From Lachnospiraceae bacterium UBA2734 (lineage in GTDB: Bacteria; Bacillota; Clostridia; Lachnospirales; Lachnospiraceae), in assembly GCA_002353635.1 (NCBI GenBank), contig DEKA01000022.1:8522-68906 (forward strand): a stretch of 60,385 nt of DNA, written 5' to 3'. The notes beneath the pieces are model-generated. The model saw only the letters and a program-made list of their open reading frames with translations, made no database searches and was not told the DNA's origin. This document shows, in pieces, positions 1 through 9,179 of this stretch. Position 1 is the first letter of the stretch. Every line of letters begins with the position of its first letter. The position numbers and the translations under genes are program-made.

Positions 1-112
1 CACCTTGTAACACGGCGGCAGCGAATAAGACGCTTTCTTTTACAGCCGGGAACGAATCATTTGCCCTGCGTTATTGTTTTCATAGGAATCTGAGCAGAAA
101 GGGGGCAGCCTC

Positions 113-2080
113 ATGTGCGGCATCTGCGGCTTTGTCGGACACAATCACATCACAATGGAACAGCTGCGCGCCATGAACGACAGCATGATCTACAGAGGAC
201 CGGATGACCGGGGAACGGAGATCTTTCCCGGCGGTTCCGGAGACCTCATCGGCATGGCGCAGAGACGCCTCTCTATCCTGGATCTCTCTCCCTTAGGGCA
301 TCAGCCGATGCACTCCCCTGACGGGCGCATCACGGTCGTGTACAACGGAGAGATCTACAACTATCAGGACCTCTATAAGGAGCTTCCTGACTACCATTTC
401 ATCTCCACATGCGATACAGAGGTCATCATCGCGGCCTATCTGAAGTGGGGCATTTCCTGTGTGCACAGATTTAATGGGATGTTCGCGATTGCCCTCTATG
501 ACAGGGACATCGACACAACGTTTCTCATCAGGGATCGCATGGGCGTGAAACCTCTCTACTACTGGCTGGACGGTGAAAAGGAGGCGCCTCTTGTTGAAAG
601 CAGCCTTCTTACGCCCGCACCTTCAGCAGGAGAGCTGTCCTGGAGACAAATCACGCAGGAGGGCGGCACCGGCCTTGTCTATGCCTCGGAGCTGAAGCCC
701 ATCATGCTCTGCCCCGGCTTTTATAAAGAGATCAGGACGGACGTGCTCGCAAGGTATCTGTTTCAGCAGTATATCAACGCGCCGGAGACTGTTTTCAGAC
801 ACGTGTATAAGTTAGAGCCCGGCAGCATTCTCCGCTATCATAACGGGGCTGTCGACATCGCAAAGTTCTGGGATACGGCATCTGTCTACCACCAGATGGC
901 GGCGGACCCGGTGACGGATTACGCGCAGGCGAAGGCAGAGCTCAAGGACCTCATCCGGAGCGCCGTCGCGCGCAGAATGATCGCGGATGTACCGCTTGGG
1001 TGCTTCCTCTCCGGCGGCTATGACTCCTCCCTGGTGTCCGCAGCCGCGCAGGAATATCTTGGCAGCACCCCGCTGAAAACATTCTCCATCGGCTTCTCGG
1101 AAAAGGAGTACAACGAGGCGGAGTACGCGGCAGGGGTCGCAAAGCTTCTCGGCACAGACCACACCCAGATGATCATCGGGGAGAAGGAGATGTTCGACCT
1201 GGTGGAGAGCATCCCCAAGTATTTTGACGAGCCGATGGCGGACTCCTCCGAGATTCCCACAATGCTGGTCTCCATGCTGGCAAGGCAGAAGGTCACCGTC
1301 GCGCTCTCCGGAGATGCCGGAGATGAGTTCTTCTGCGGCTACAACAACTACGACGATGTGGCGCTTGCCCAGCGCCTTGATAGGGCAGGCGCAGCGGCAC
1401 ATGCTATTGGAAAACTAGGCCTCTCCCGCCTCTACCCCATGAAGGTGCGGGTCATTGCATCGAACAGGAATCCGGAGACGAAGACACAGTTCTTTGGCGC
1501 AGGCGGCTACATAGAAGCGGCGCAGAAGATGGTGATGGCAAAGGACCAGCTCCCTGTCAGCTACCCCATTGAGAGCCGCTACGGCGTATCCGGCTGGCAG
1601 ATCCGCAGGATGCTCCTCGATATGGACACTTATCTGCCGGGCGATATTCTCACCAAGGTGGACCGCGCCTCTATGAAATATTCTCTGGAGAGCCGCTGCC
1701 CTCTGCTGGACAAAGAGGTGATGGAATATTCCTACCGCATTCCTCACGCGTTCAAGTACAGGGATGGAGTGAAGAAATATATCCTGAAGGACATCGCCCG
1801 CGACTATATTCCTGCGAATCTGCTCGACCGCCCGAAAAAGGGATTCGGCGTTCCGCTGGACAAGTGGATGCGGGGACCTTTGAGAGAGCAGCTGGAGGCG
1901 TTCGCGCAGGAGGAGTACCTGAAGCAGCAGGGAATCTTTGATCCGGTCTTCACTTCGCAGCTGATCCGTGACTACCTGACGAACGGCGACGGCGGCCCCG
2001 CGACGGGAAAGAACTACTCCAAGATCGCCTGGTCCTTCTTCGTCTTCCAGCAGTGGTACCGGCAGTATATGCAGAATTGA
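113..2080 (+). CDS. asnB: Asparagine synthase (glutamine-hydrolysing)
   Basis: Converts aspartate, glutamine and ATP to asparagine. The 655-aa protein opens with MCGICGF, so Cys2 is the class II amidotransferase nucleophile after Met removal; the synthetase half carries the pyrophosphate loop SGGYDSS near residue 300 and the C-terminal KKGFGVP region typical of AsnB. The start is preceded by AAAGGGGG with good spacing. A loop of about 35 residues (roughly 150-185, around the text PLVESSLLTPAPSAGE) looks like an insertion relative to usual AsnB. It is the first gene of a long unidirectional polysaccharide cluster and ends 7 bases before the next gene. AsnB-type enzymes in such loci may amidate sugar acids instead of making free asparagine; the sequence cannot distinguish these. 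Confidence 0.93.
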   Translation: MCGICGFVGHNHITMEQLRAMNDSMIYRGPDDRGTEIFPGGSGDLIGMAQRRLSILDLSPLGHQPMHSPDGRITVVYNGEIYNYQDLYKELPDYHFISTCDTEVIIAAYLKWGISCVHRFNGMFAIALYDRDIDTTFLIRDRMGVKPLYYWLDGEKEAPLVESSLLTPAPSAGELSWRQITQEGGTGLVYASELKPIMLCPGFYKEIRTDVLARYLFQQYINAPETVFRHVYKLEPGSILRYHNGAVDIAKFWDTASVYHQMAADPVTDYAQAKAELKDLIRSAVARRMIADVPLGCFLSGGYDSSLVSAAAQEYLGSTPLKTFSIGFSEKEYNEAEYAAGVAKLLGTDHTQMIIGEKEMFDLVESIPKYFDEPMADSSEIPTMLVSMLARQKVTVALSGDAGDEFFCGYNNYDDVALAQRLDRAGAAAHAIGKLGLSRLYPMKVRVIASNRNPETKTQFFGAGGYIEAAQKMVMAKDQLPVSYPIESRYGVSGWQIRRMLLDMDTYLPGDILTKVDRASMKYSLESRCPLLDKEVMEYSYRIPHAFKYRDGVKKYILKDIARDYIPANLLDRPKKGFGVPLDKWMRGPLREQLEAFAQEEYLKQQGIFDPVFTSQLIRDYLTNGDGGPATGKNYSKIAWSFFVFQQWYRQYMQN

Positions 2081-2087
2081 GCAGAGT

Positions 2088-4367
2088 ATGATCGTCATCA
2101 GAATGTCCGGGGGACTTGGCAACCAGATGTTCCAGTACGCACTGTATCTGGAGTTGTCTGCACTGGGGCGCGAAGTTGCCTTCGACGACACAACGGAATA
2201 CAGAACCGTCCTTGAAGACGGCACAAAGAGAGAGAGGCGCCCGAAGCTCCTCTCTGTTTTTGGTATTGATTATCCGGTCGTTTCTGCAGATGTTCTGACC
2301 AGAATGACGGACAGCAGTATGCGCCTCCCTGACAGGATCCGCCGGAAAATAACGGGCCGCCGCAGCGAGAGAATCGATGACCGCGACTTTGTTTTCGACA
2401 GGTCATTCCTTGCGCGGGAGGACGGTTATTACTGCGGTTGTTTTCAGAGCCCGGGATACTGGGCAGATGCAGAAGACGAGGTGAGGAAGGCGTATACATT
2501 CCCGGGTGATCTGCTGCGGGAGCTGCCGGAATCCGCCGCTTTTGAACGTGAGATCCGCGCGCTGGAATCGAAGAGTATCCCTACAGCCAGCATTCATCTG
2601 CGCTTTGGCGATTATCTCGCGCATCAGGACGTCTACGGCGGGATCTGCACGGACGCCTACTATGACAGGGCGATCGCACTGCTCAGGGAGCGGTTTCCGG
2701 ACATCCGCTTCTTTGTCTTCTCCAATGATGCAAAGATGGCGAAGGCGTGGATTGAAGAGAGGATATCTGCTGCAGAGACAGATGCAGTGCCTGCTCTTTC
2801 TGCGGATGAGAGGCTGTCCTTCGCCGCGAAAAGAGACGGCCGCAGTTCTGTGGAAAAAGGCAGAGCGAACCACACCGGGGTCAAAGACAGCTCTCTTTTC
2901 ACCCTCGTCACAGGGAGCGATGAGAACCACGGCTATGCGGACATGTACCTCATGAGTCTGTGCCGCCACCATATCATCGCGAACTCGAGCTTTTCCTGGT
3001 GGGGTGCATACCTTGGCACTGCCCCTTCGAAAATAACAATCGCCCCGTCCATCTGGGTCAACGAGAAGGATGGATCCTCCCTTCAGAGAACGGATATTTT
3101 CACAGGGGACATGGTACGGATCAATCCGGACGGCATGATCGCATCGGGCGGGCGCCTCGGAGAGGGCGCACAGGATCACCCGCTCGTCTCTGTCATTGTC
3201 GCCGCCTACAACATAGAGCCCTATATTGAGAGAGCTATGGCCTCTCTGTGCGGACAGACCTACCGGAATCTCGACATCATCGCCGTGGATGACGGCTCAA
3301 CAGATGAGACAGGAAGAATGCTGGATCGAATCGCCGCCGGAGACACCAGAATCCGCGTGATCCACAAGGAAAACGGCGGCCTCTCGGATGCGAGAAATGC
3401 GGGCCTTTCTCTTGTGCGGGGGCAGTACATCGCCTACCTGGACGGGGATGACTACATGGATCCCGGCATGATCGAGGCGATGGTGCGCGGTGCGCTTCTT
3501 GGCGGCGCCGGGGTGACGACGGTCAAGTACAGGGATATTTTTCTTTCGAAAGATGTCGGGGAGTGTGTGCAGACAGGAAACGGGCAGGCAGCTCCGGGAT
3601 CACAGACAGGAGAGAGTGCCGGAAAGGCTCCGGCACCGCAGACAGAAGAGGGAATCGCACAAGCGCACACGTCTTCAGGCAGAGGCGCCCTTCCCCAGGA
3701 CGGAGATTCCCTGTCGGATACCGAATCGGACGTCCTTCTCTTCGACACAGACAAAGCGCTTGATATATACGTCTCGACCGGTCTCAAGGATAATTCGGAG
3801 AGAATTATTCTGTACAACTCTGTGTGGAGCAAGCTCTTTCGACGAGACGTCGTGGAGGGTGTGCTCTTCCCAAAGGGACATAACTCAGAGGACATTATGT
3901 ATACGACAAAGGCGCTGTGCGCGTCACCCCGCGTGTGCATCATCCCGGAGCCGTATTACAACTACGTGCAGGACCGCGAGGGCAGCATCATGAACCGGCG
4001 CCTTGGAGAGCGCCGGATGAGAGATGAACTGCCGTTCTGGCAGGAGCACATCGAATATCTGCGCACACATGGGTTTGACGCACAGGCAGTGAAGGCGGAA
4101 TATTATTGCTGCCGGCGGTATCTCTTTTATGACTGTGAGTTCAGGCAGCAGGCGGAACTCGCACCGTATGCGCAGGATCTTGAGGCGCGCATGCGGGCGA
4201 AGAAGGCGGAGATCATGCGTGTGATGCGCACGGCGCCCTGCAGGACGCGGGGAGATCTTGCACGGATGCGGCTCTTCCTTCTCTCTCCTTCCCTGTATAT
4301 GCAGGTCAGCGGGTGGTATGAGAAGACAGTGGCCGCATTGAAGAGGAAAACCAATGGCAGAATATAA
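2088..4367 (+). CDS. GT11 alpha-1,2-fucosyltransferase fused to a GT2 glycosyltransferase
   Basis: A two-domain 759-aa enzyme. Residues 1 to about 350 are a GT11 fucosyltransferase-like domain (GGLGNQMFQYALY at the start, IHLRFGDY near 165-172, ANSSFSWWGAYL near 305). From about residue 363 a complete GT2 A-fold follows (VSVIVAAYN, VDDGSTDE, HKENGGLSDARN, YLDGDDYMD), with a GT2-type C-terminus. Single-domain GT11 proteins are about 290-310 aa, so this is a genuine fusion in one uninterrupted frame. Two hydrophilic low-complexity stretches occur, about 222-265 inside the GT11 part and about 490-547 inside the GT2 part. It should be cytoplasmic and add two successive sugars to a lipid-linked repeat unit. 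Acceptors and the exact donors are unknown; donor GDP-fucose is inferred from the family. Confidence 0.88.
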   Translation: MIVIRMSGGLGNQMFQYALYLELSALGREVAFDDTTEYRTVLEDGTKRERRPKLLSVFGIDYPVVSADVLTRMTDSSMRLPDRIRRKITGRRSERIDDRDFVFDRSFLAREDGYYCGCFQSPGYWADAEDEVRKAYTFPGDLLRELPESAAFEREIRALESKSIPTASIHLRFGDYLAHQDVYGGICTDAYYDRAIALLRERFPDIRFFVFSNDAKMAKAWIEERISAAETDAVPALSADERLSFAAKRDGRSSVEKGRANHTGVKDSSLFTLVTGSDENHGYADMYLMSLCRHHIIANSSFSWWGAYLGTAPSKITIAPSIWVNEKDGSSLQRTDIFTGDMVRINPDGMIASGGRLGEGAQDHPLVSVIVAAYNIEPYIERAMASLCGQTYRNLDIIAVDDGSTDETGRMLDRIAAGDTRIRVIHKENGGLSDARNAGLSLVRGQYIAYLDGDDYMDPGMIEAMVRGALLGGAGVTTVKYRDIFLSKDVGECVQTGNGQAAPGSQTGESAGKAPAPQTEEGIAQAHTSSGRGALPQDGDSLSDTESDVLLFDTDKALDIYVSTGLKDNSERIILYNSVWSKLFRRDVVEGVLFPKGHNSEDIMYTTKALCASPRVCIIPEPYYNYVQDREGSIMNRRLGERRMRDELPFWQEHIEYLRTHGFDAQAVKAEYYCCRRYLFYDCEFRQQAELAPYAQDLEARMRAKKAEIMRVMRTAPCRTRGDLARMRLFLLSPSLYMQVSGWYEKTVAALKRKTNGRI

Positions 4368-5106
4368 AAACGGGCGGCTCCAGCTCCCGAATGTGACGCT
4401 GGCCGCCATGACGAGCGTGAATATCAGCGCGACGATCAAGGCGCTGCAGTACAGCTGCAGGGGGATCGACTACGGGGATGTCATTCTGATCACGGACAGA
4501 AAGCCCCTCTTTCTCCCGAAGAATATCCGCTACTGCCACATCGACCGGCTGGACAGTATTGACAAGTTCAACTACGACATGGTCTATGAGCTCTACCGGT
4601 ATATTCACACGGATTTCGCCCTCACGGTGCACGCAGACGGCTTTGTCGTCAATCCGGATATGTGGCGGGACGAGTTCCTGGACTATGATTATATAGGGTC
4701 ACCCTGGCCGGATCCGCACGATGATTTCACCTACCGCGACATCAACGGTAATCTCATCCGCGTGGGCAACAGTGTCGGCATCCGCTCAAAGAGGCTCCTG
4801 GAATTTCCCACGAAGGCACACATTCCCTTCGAGAAGGATCACGGGTGGTTCAATGAGGACGGCTTCATCTGTGTGAAGAACCGGCACCTCTTTCTGGCGG
4901 CCGGCATGACCTATGCACCTCTGGAAGTGGCCGTCTATTTCGGCCACGAGCATATGATTCCCGAGGAAGCGGGGATTCGTCCGTTTCTCTTCCATAAGTG
5001 GGAGGGGACGAATGCACAGTATCCGCGCTTTCGCATGGACAATGACGGATTTACGGGGCGCGTGCGCAGGAAGCTGCGCAGGATCCGGCAGGGAGGAGCT
5101 TCATAA
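4354..5106 (+). CDS. DUF5672-family putative glycosyltransferase
   Basis: A 250-aa protein with the layout of the DUF5672 family, which is found beside polysaccharide glycosyltransferases and is thought to be glycosyltransferase-like. Recognisable stretches are LPNVTLAAMTSVN near the N-terminus, DSIDKFNY near 65, TDFALTVHADGFVVNPDMW around 88-107 with an acidic/His active-site-like patch, and NEDGFICVKNRHL near 168. Its start overlaps the end of the preceding GT11-GT2 gene by 14 bases, which suggests translational coupling. No signal peptide or membrane segment is seen. Specific activity is not known; the family assignment is from pattern recognition only. Confidence 0.82.
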   Translation: MAEYKNGRLQLPNVTLAAMTSVNISATIKALQYSCRGIDYGDVILITDRKPLFLPKNIRYCHIDRLDSIDKFNYDMVYELYRYIHTDFALTVHADGFVVNPDMWRDEFLDYDYIGSPWPDPHDDFTYRDINGNLIRVGNSVGIRSKRLLEFPTKAHIPFEKDHGWFNEDGFICVKNRHLFLAAGMTYAPLEVAVYFGHEHMIPEEAGIRPFLFHKWEGTNAQYPRFRMDNDGFTGRVRRKLRRIRQGGAS

Positions 5107-6023
5107 TGGTTTACGACTGCTTTCAATTCTTCAATGAACTGGATATCCTTCTTCTGCGGATGCACATCCTGAGCGATGTGGTGGACCGGTTCGTCATCAG
5201 TGAATCCACGGTGACCTTCTCCGGCGATCCGAAGCCTCTCTTCTATGAGGAGAACAAGGAGATGTTCCGCGAGTTCGAGGACCGCATCATTCATGTGGTC
5301 GTGGATGATACCCCTATGGACTGCGACGCGTATCAGAGGGACCACCACCAGAAGTGCGCGGTGGCGAGGGGCCTTAAGGATGCGAAGGACGACGACATTG
5401 TCATCTTCTCCGATGTCGACGAGATCCCCAACCCGGATACGCTGAAAAAACTGCTGCCCCATGTCGAGGACGGAAAGATCTATATGCTGGCGCAGAGGCT
5501 CTTTTACTGCTACCTCAATCTCGAGGACATCTCCGGCAATAACCTGTCTGTCACCGGTGAGTTCCCCGGCGTGGAGAAGAAGCAGTGGCTGGGCACAAAG
5601 GTCTGCAGAAAGAGCCTTCTGCAGCATTATACGACAGAGGAGCTGCGCAATAAGGAGCAGCAGGCGATCGGCGTGCGGGTTCCGGACGGCGGCTGGCACT
5701 TCTCCTATATGGGCGGCGGCAGAGGTGAGTCCGTGGAGGAGAGGGTGCGCTATAAGATCAAGAGCGCTGCGCACCAGAACTACAACAATCGAAGGACGCT
5801 GTTCGAGGTCGGAGCCCGCCTTCGCAGGAAGGAAGACATCCTCGGGCGCAATGCGCACATGGTAGTGACAAAGATCGATGATTCCTATCCGCAGTATCTG
5901 CGCGATCACCTCTCCGACTACGCATACCTCTTGTATAAGGAGCCGAAGTGGTACCAGAAGCTGTGGGATGACTGCACGGAGTTCGCGCTGAATGCGCGCG
6001 CGAAGATCCTGCACCGCGGGTGA
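5106..6023 (+). CDS. GT17-family N-acetylglucosaminyltransferase-like protein
   Basis: A 305-aa cytoplasmic glycosyltransferase of family GT17 (named after eukaryotic beta-1,4-mannosyl-glycoprotein beta-1,4-GlcNAc transferase). The N-terminus YDCFQFFNELDILLLR and the stretches VISESTVTFSGDPKPLF and IFSDVDEIPNPDTL (DVDE being the likely metal/nucleotide-binding acidic motif) are hallmark features. The start codon overlaps the upstream stop by one base (TAATG), so translation is coupled. In bacteria GT17 proteins occur in capsule/EPS clusters, as here. The bacterial substrate is not established, so GlcNAc transfer is only the family default. Confidence 0.85.
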   Translation: MVYDCFQFFNELDILLLRMHILSDVVDRFVISESTVTFSGDPKPLFYEENKEMFREFEDRIIHVVVDDTPMDCDAYQRDHHQKCAVARGLKDAKDDDIVIFSDVDEIPNPDTLKKLLPHVEDGKIYMLAQRLFYCYLNLEDISGNNLSVTGEFPGVEKKQWLGTKVCRKSLLQHYTTEELRNKEQQAIGVRVPDGGWHFSYMGGGRGESVEERVRYKIKSAAHQNYNNRRTLFEVGARLRRKEDILGRNAHMVVTKIDDSYPQYLRDHLSDYAYLLYKEPKWYQKLWDDCTEFALNARAKILHRG

Positions 6024-6028
6024 GCAAT

Positions 6029-7009
6029 ATGATCGGCACGGAATTTCTGAAGGGCCAGGGTCTCGGAAACCGCCTGTTCTGCTATGTGACGGCCAGGTGT
6101 CTCGCAGAGGACCTTGGCGTACCTTTCTGCACGGCAGGACAGGAATATCTGCAGGCGGACTTTCTGGACCTGGATCTAGGCAGCAAAGTGACGGATCCCT
6201 CATCCATGCACCGCTATGACGAGCGGGAGGAGCGGATTTATCTCCCGACGTCCGCGCATGACATGGTGCACGGAATCTACATCGCGGGGGCAGATCCGGG
6301 ACTTCTGAAAATAAAGGACAACACGCTGGTCTATGGAAACCTGCAGGACGAGTCTTATTTTCAGCGGCACAGAGAGGAGATCAGAGAGTGGCTTCGCGTA
6401 AAGCCCGCCTTCGAATCGGACGAGTACACGGCGGACGATCTCTGCATTCTGAATATGCGCGGGAGCGAGTATGAGGGGAAGCCCGAGCTGTATCTTCGAA
6501 GGCGCTACTGGGTCGATGCCATGAAGATCATGCGCGGCATCAATCCCTCCATGCGCTTTATGATTGTGACGGAGGATGAAGCGGCGGCAAAGCGTCTGTT
6601 CCCGTCCATCGAGGCACATCACTTCGGGCCTGAGAAGGACTACGTGACCGTGAAGAATGCAAGATACCTCATTGTGTCGAATTCCTCATTCGCCTTTTTC
6701 CCCGCCTATACCTCGCAGACTGTCAGGAAAATTATCGCGCCGCAGTACTGGGCGAGACACAATGTCTCCGACGGGTACTGGGCAAGCGCACAGAACATTT
6801 ACGACGAATTCATGTATCTCGGGCGGGACGGACAGCTTCGAAGTGCAGAGGAGTGCAGGCAGGAGCTGCGCAGCTGGAAGAAGCCGGATACGCATCCCTT
6901 TGCGGCGGATGACCCGGCAGTCGCCGCTGTGCAGAGGAGAAACCGCCGGCGCGTTCTGCTGCAGAAGGCACTGTACAAGGCCGGAAGGTGTACAGGACTG
7001 ATTCGTTAA
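6029..7009 (+). CDS. GT11-like fucosyltransferase
   Basis: A 326-aa protein with the GT11 signature GQGLGNRLFCYVTARCLAEDLG at the N-terminus and VSNSSFAFFPAYTS near residue 220, the position of the family's second conserved block. The middle block is diverged: LNMRGSEYEG stands where canonical enzymes have HxRRGDY. It is therefore a divergent member; a GDP-fucose donor is possible but less certain than for the other two copies in this locus. I prefer ATG 6029; a GTG at 6020 overlapping the upstream stop is the alternative. It lies between GT17 and the GT2-polymerase fusion. Confidence 0.8.
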   Translation: MIGTEFLKGQGLGNRLFCYVTARCLAEDLGVPFCTAGQEYLQADFLDLDLGSKVTDPSSMHRYDEREERIYLPTSAHDMVHGIYIAGADPGLLKIKDNTLVYGNLQDESYFQRHREEIREWLRVKPAFESDEYTADDLCILNMRGSEYEGKPELYLRRRYWVDAMKIMRGINPSMRFMIVTEDEAAAKRLFPSIEAHHFGPEKDYVTVKNARYLIVSNSSFAFFPAYTSQTVRKIIAPQYWARHNVSDGYWASAQNIYDEFMYLGRDGQLRSAEECRQELRSWKKPDTHPFAADDPAVAAVQRRNRRRVLLQKALYKAGRCTGLIR

Positions 7010-7032
7010 CACCAAGGAGCAATACAGAATCT

Positions 7033-9099
7033 ATGACACAGGAGAGACCTGCCGTTTCCATCTGCATACCTGCTTATGAGAACCCGGAGGGGATCAAGAG
7101 GCTCCTGCGCTCTGTTGCGGCGCAGAGCTTCCGCGATATTGAGGTGATCCTGACGGATGACTCGAAGACGGACGGTGTGGAGAACGCCGTGAAGGACTGC
7201 GGCGTTCCTGTGCAGTATCACAGGAACGTTCCCTCTCTTGGTGCAGTGTGCAATTGGAACAGGGCCATATCGCTTGCGCGCGGCAGATACATCAAGATCA
7301 TGCACCACGACGACTGGTTCGCCGATGAAAACTCTCTGCAGCGTTTCGTCGACCTCCTTGAGAAAGACCCGGAGGCAGATCTTGCGTTCTGCGGCAGCTG
7401 GCAGGTTTCCCCTGACGGGAGCCGGCATGCGCGCGGAATCAGCAAAGAGGAGAAAGAGGCCGTGTCGGCCGATTACAGAAATCTCTACTGCGCCAATGTG
7501 ATCGGCGCACCCAGCGCCGTGATCGTTCGGAGGGACGCCCTGCAGAGGACCGGCGCTGTCTATGATGAGCAGCTGACCTGGCTCGTGGACAGCGCATACT
7601 ACATGGAAATTCTGCGGCACAATCCGCACTTTGCCTGCACATCTGACCCTCTCATCTGCATCGGGCTCTCGGCTGGTCAGCTGACGAACAGTGTCGGGGA
7701 AGACCCGCAGATTCTGCGCAGGGAATATATTTATGTTTACAGAAAGGAGAGGCTGTCGGAGAACCCCGCCTGCAGAGAAAAGCTCTGTACAATGCTCGCC
7801 TCGACCGGTCTCCCCCTTCGGGATGTGCCGGGGGATCTTGGCATCGGGGCACACGCCTACAGGACGGCGCAGCGGGCGCAGAGACGCCGCAGGGGAAGGC
7901 AGTTCCTGGATACCGCGGATTACCTCTATGGAAAAGCGGCGGACGGGCTGAACCGGCGCTTCGGCAGATTGACGTATGTTCTGTTCTATATCGGCCTCGT
8001 GATCGAGGTCCTCGCCGTTGTCATCGACAAGAGCGATCTGTCCAATCCGTGGACCAGCCAGATTTTCCGTGTGACCTTCCTTCTCTTCCTTTCAAGGATG
8101 GTGACGGAGCACTTCACGCCTAAGGGAAGAGTGTGGCTCTTTGCTTTCCTTGTGCTGTCGCTGATCTCTTACCACGTGAGCGGCCGCAATGAGCTGCTCC
8201 GTTTTACGGTGTTCACAGCGGCGTGTGCCGGGTCAGATCCCATGCGCTCGATGAAGACCACGTTTGCACTGACCCTGTCCGGATGCGGTCTGCTCGCAGT
8301 TCTTTCTCTTGCGCATATTTTCGGACGGCTGTACCTCGTTCAGGATTTCGGCCATGGGGAGGAGGTCCGCTGGTGCCTGGGCATGGGGCATCCCAATGCA
8401 TGTCACTGCATGGCCGCCATGCTGATCATTCTCTTCCTGTATCTTTACGACAGGAAAATGAAGCCTGCGGGATATGCCGCGCTGTTCGCGGCCAACGCAG
8501 GACTCTTTGTGCTCACGAAGTCCAACACGGGATTTGTGATCGCGGCGGCGGCGGTTTTGCTTTATGCGCATTTACACTATAATGAGAGGATAAGAGCGGG
8601 GAGAGCTGTGTACCGCGCAGGGAATGCCGTTTTTGCGGCGGGACTTTTCTTTTCTGCGGCCGCGGCAGTTGTGCGTCCGGATTCTTCTCCGATACTTCAG
8701 CTGGCAGACAGGGCGCTCACAGGCAGAATGGCATCCCTGTGGGATACGACCTTCTATGACGGGACACTTGGCACATGGCATATGTTCGGGAGCCGTCTGA
8801 ACCAGGTGTATTTTGACATGGGGTGGCTGAGGCTCATCTACTGGTACGGCGTCATTCCTGCGGCGGTCGTGCTGTGCCTTGTATGTGCGCTCCTGTTCAT
8901 CACGGGGAAGAGAAAGGACTATGCGGCGTACATCCTGGTTCTGCTGTGCTGCCTTTATACGGTTCCGGAGGCGCACCTTGTCTCCGTCTACATCGGAAGG
9001 AATTTTGTCCTGATGCTGGGCGCTCTGTATGCGCCGCTTGTTGAGAGGGGTAGTACAGCGGGGACGGCTGCAGGTCTCTGCGCAGAGAGAAGCGCATAA
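7033..9099 (+). CDS. GT2 glycosyltransferase fused to an O-antigen polymerase-like membrane domain
   Basis: A 688-aa fusion. Residues about 7-260 are a GT2 domain (SICIPAYENPEG, LTDDSKTDG, MHHDDWFADE). From about residue 305 to the end there are roughly ten hydrophobic segments with the loose architecture of Wzy/O-antigen ligase-type polymerases, including a long polar loop with GMGHPNACHCMAAM and the late segment GSRLNQVYFDMGWLRLIYWYG. The domain order implies a cytoplasmic sugar transferase tethered to the membrane polymerase that joins repeat units outside. ATG 7033 follows AAGGAG at 7014-7019; a GTG at 6988 is in frame but overlaps the previous gene. It is the only polymerase candidate in the locus. 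The polymerase call is structural, since Wzy sequences are poorly conserved. Confidence 0.83.
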   Translation: MTQERPAVSICIPAYENPEGIKRLLRSVAAQSFRDIEVILTDDSKTDGVENAVKDCGVPVQYHRNVPSLGAVCNWNRAISLARGRYIKIMHHDDWFADENSLQRFVDLLEKDPEADLAFCGSWQVSPDGSRHARGISKEEKEAVSADYRNLYCANVIGAPSAVIVRRDALQRTGAVYDEQLTWLVDSAYYMEILRHNPHFACTSDPLICIGLSAGQLTNSVGEDPQILRREYIYVYRKERLSENPACREKLCTMLASTGLPLRDVPGDLGIGAHAYRTAQRAQRRRRGRQFLDTADYLYGKAADGLNRRFGRLTYVLFYIGLVIEVLAVVIDKSDLSNPWTSQIFRVTFLLFLSRMVTEHFTPKGRVWLFAFLVLSLISYHVSGRNELLRFTVFTAACAGSDPMRSMKTTFALTLSGCGLLAVLSLAHIFGRLYLVQDFGHGEEVRWCLGMGHPNACHCMAAMLIILFLYLYDRKMKPAGYAALFAANAGLFVLTKSNTGFVIAAAAVLLYAHLHYNERIRAGRAVYRAGNAVFAAGLFFSAAAAVVRPDSSPILQLADRALTGRMASLWDTTFYDGTLGTWHMFGSRLNQVYFDMGWLRLIYWYGVIPAAVVLCLVCALLFITGKRKDYAAYILVLLCCLYTVPEAHLVSVYIGRNFVLMLGALYAPLVERGSTAGTAAGLCAERSA

Positions 9100-9179
9100 A
9101 GGCACTGCACCAAAATGGCGGAAGGAGCCCCGGAGCAGCGTTTCTGCCCGGATGTATTCCTGCCGCAGGGGAGGTTGTT

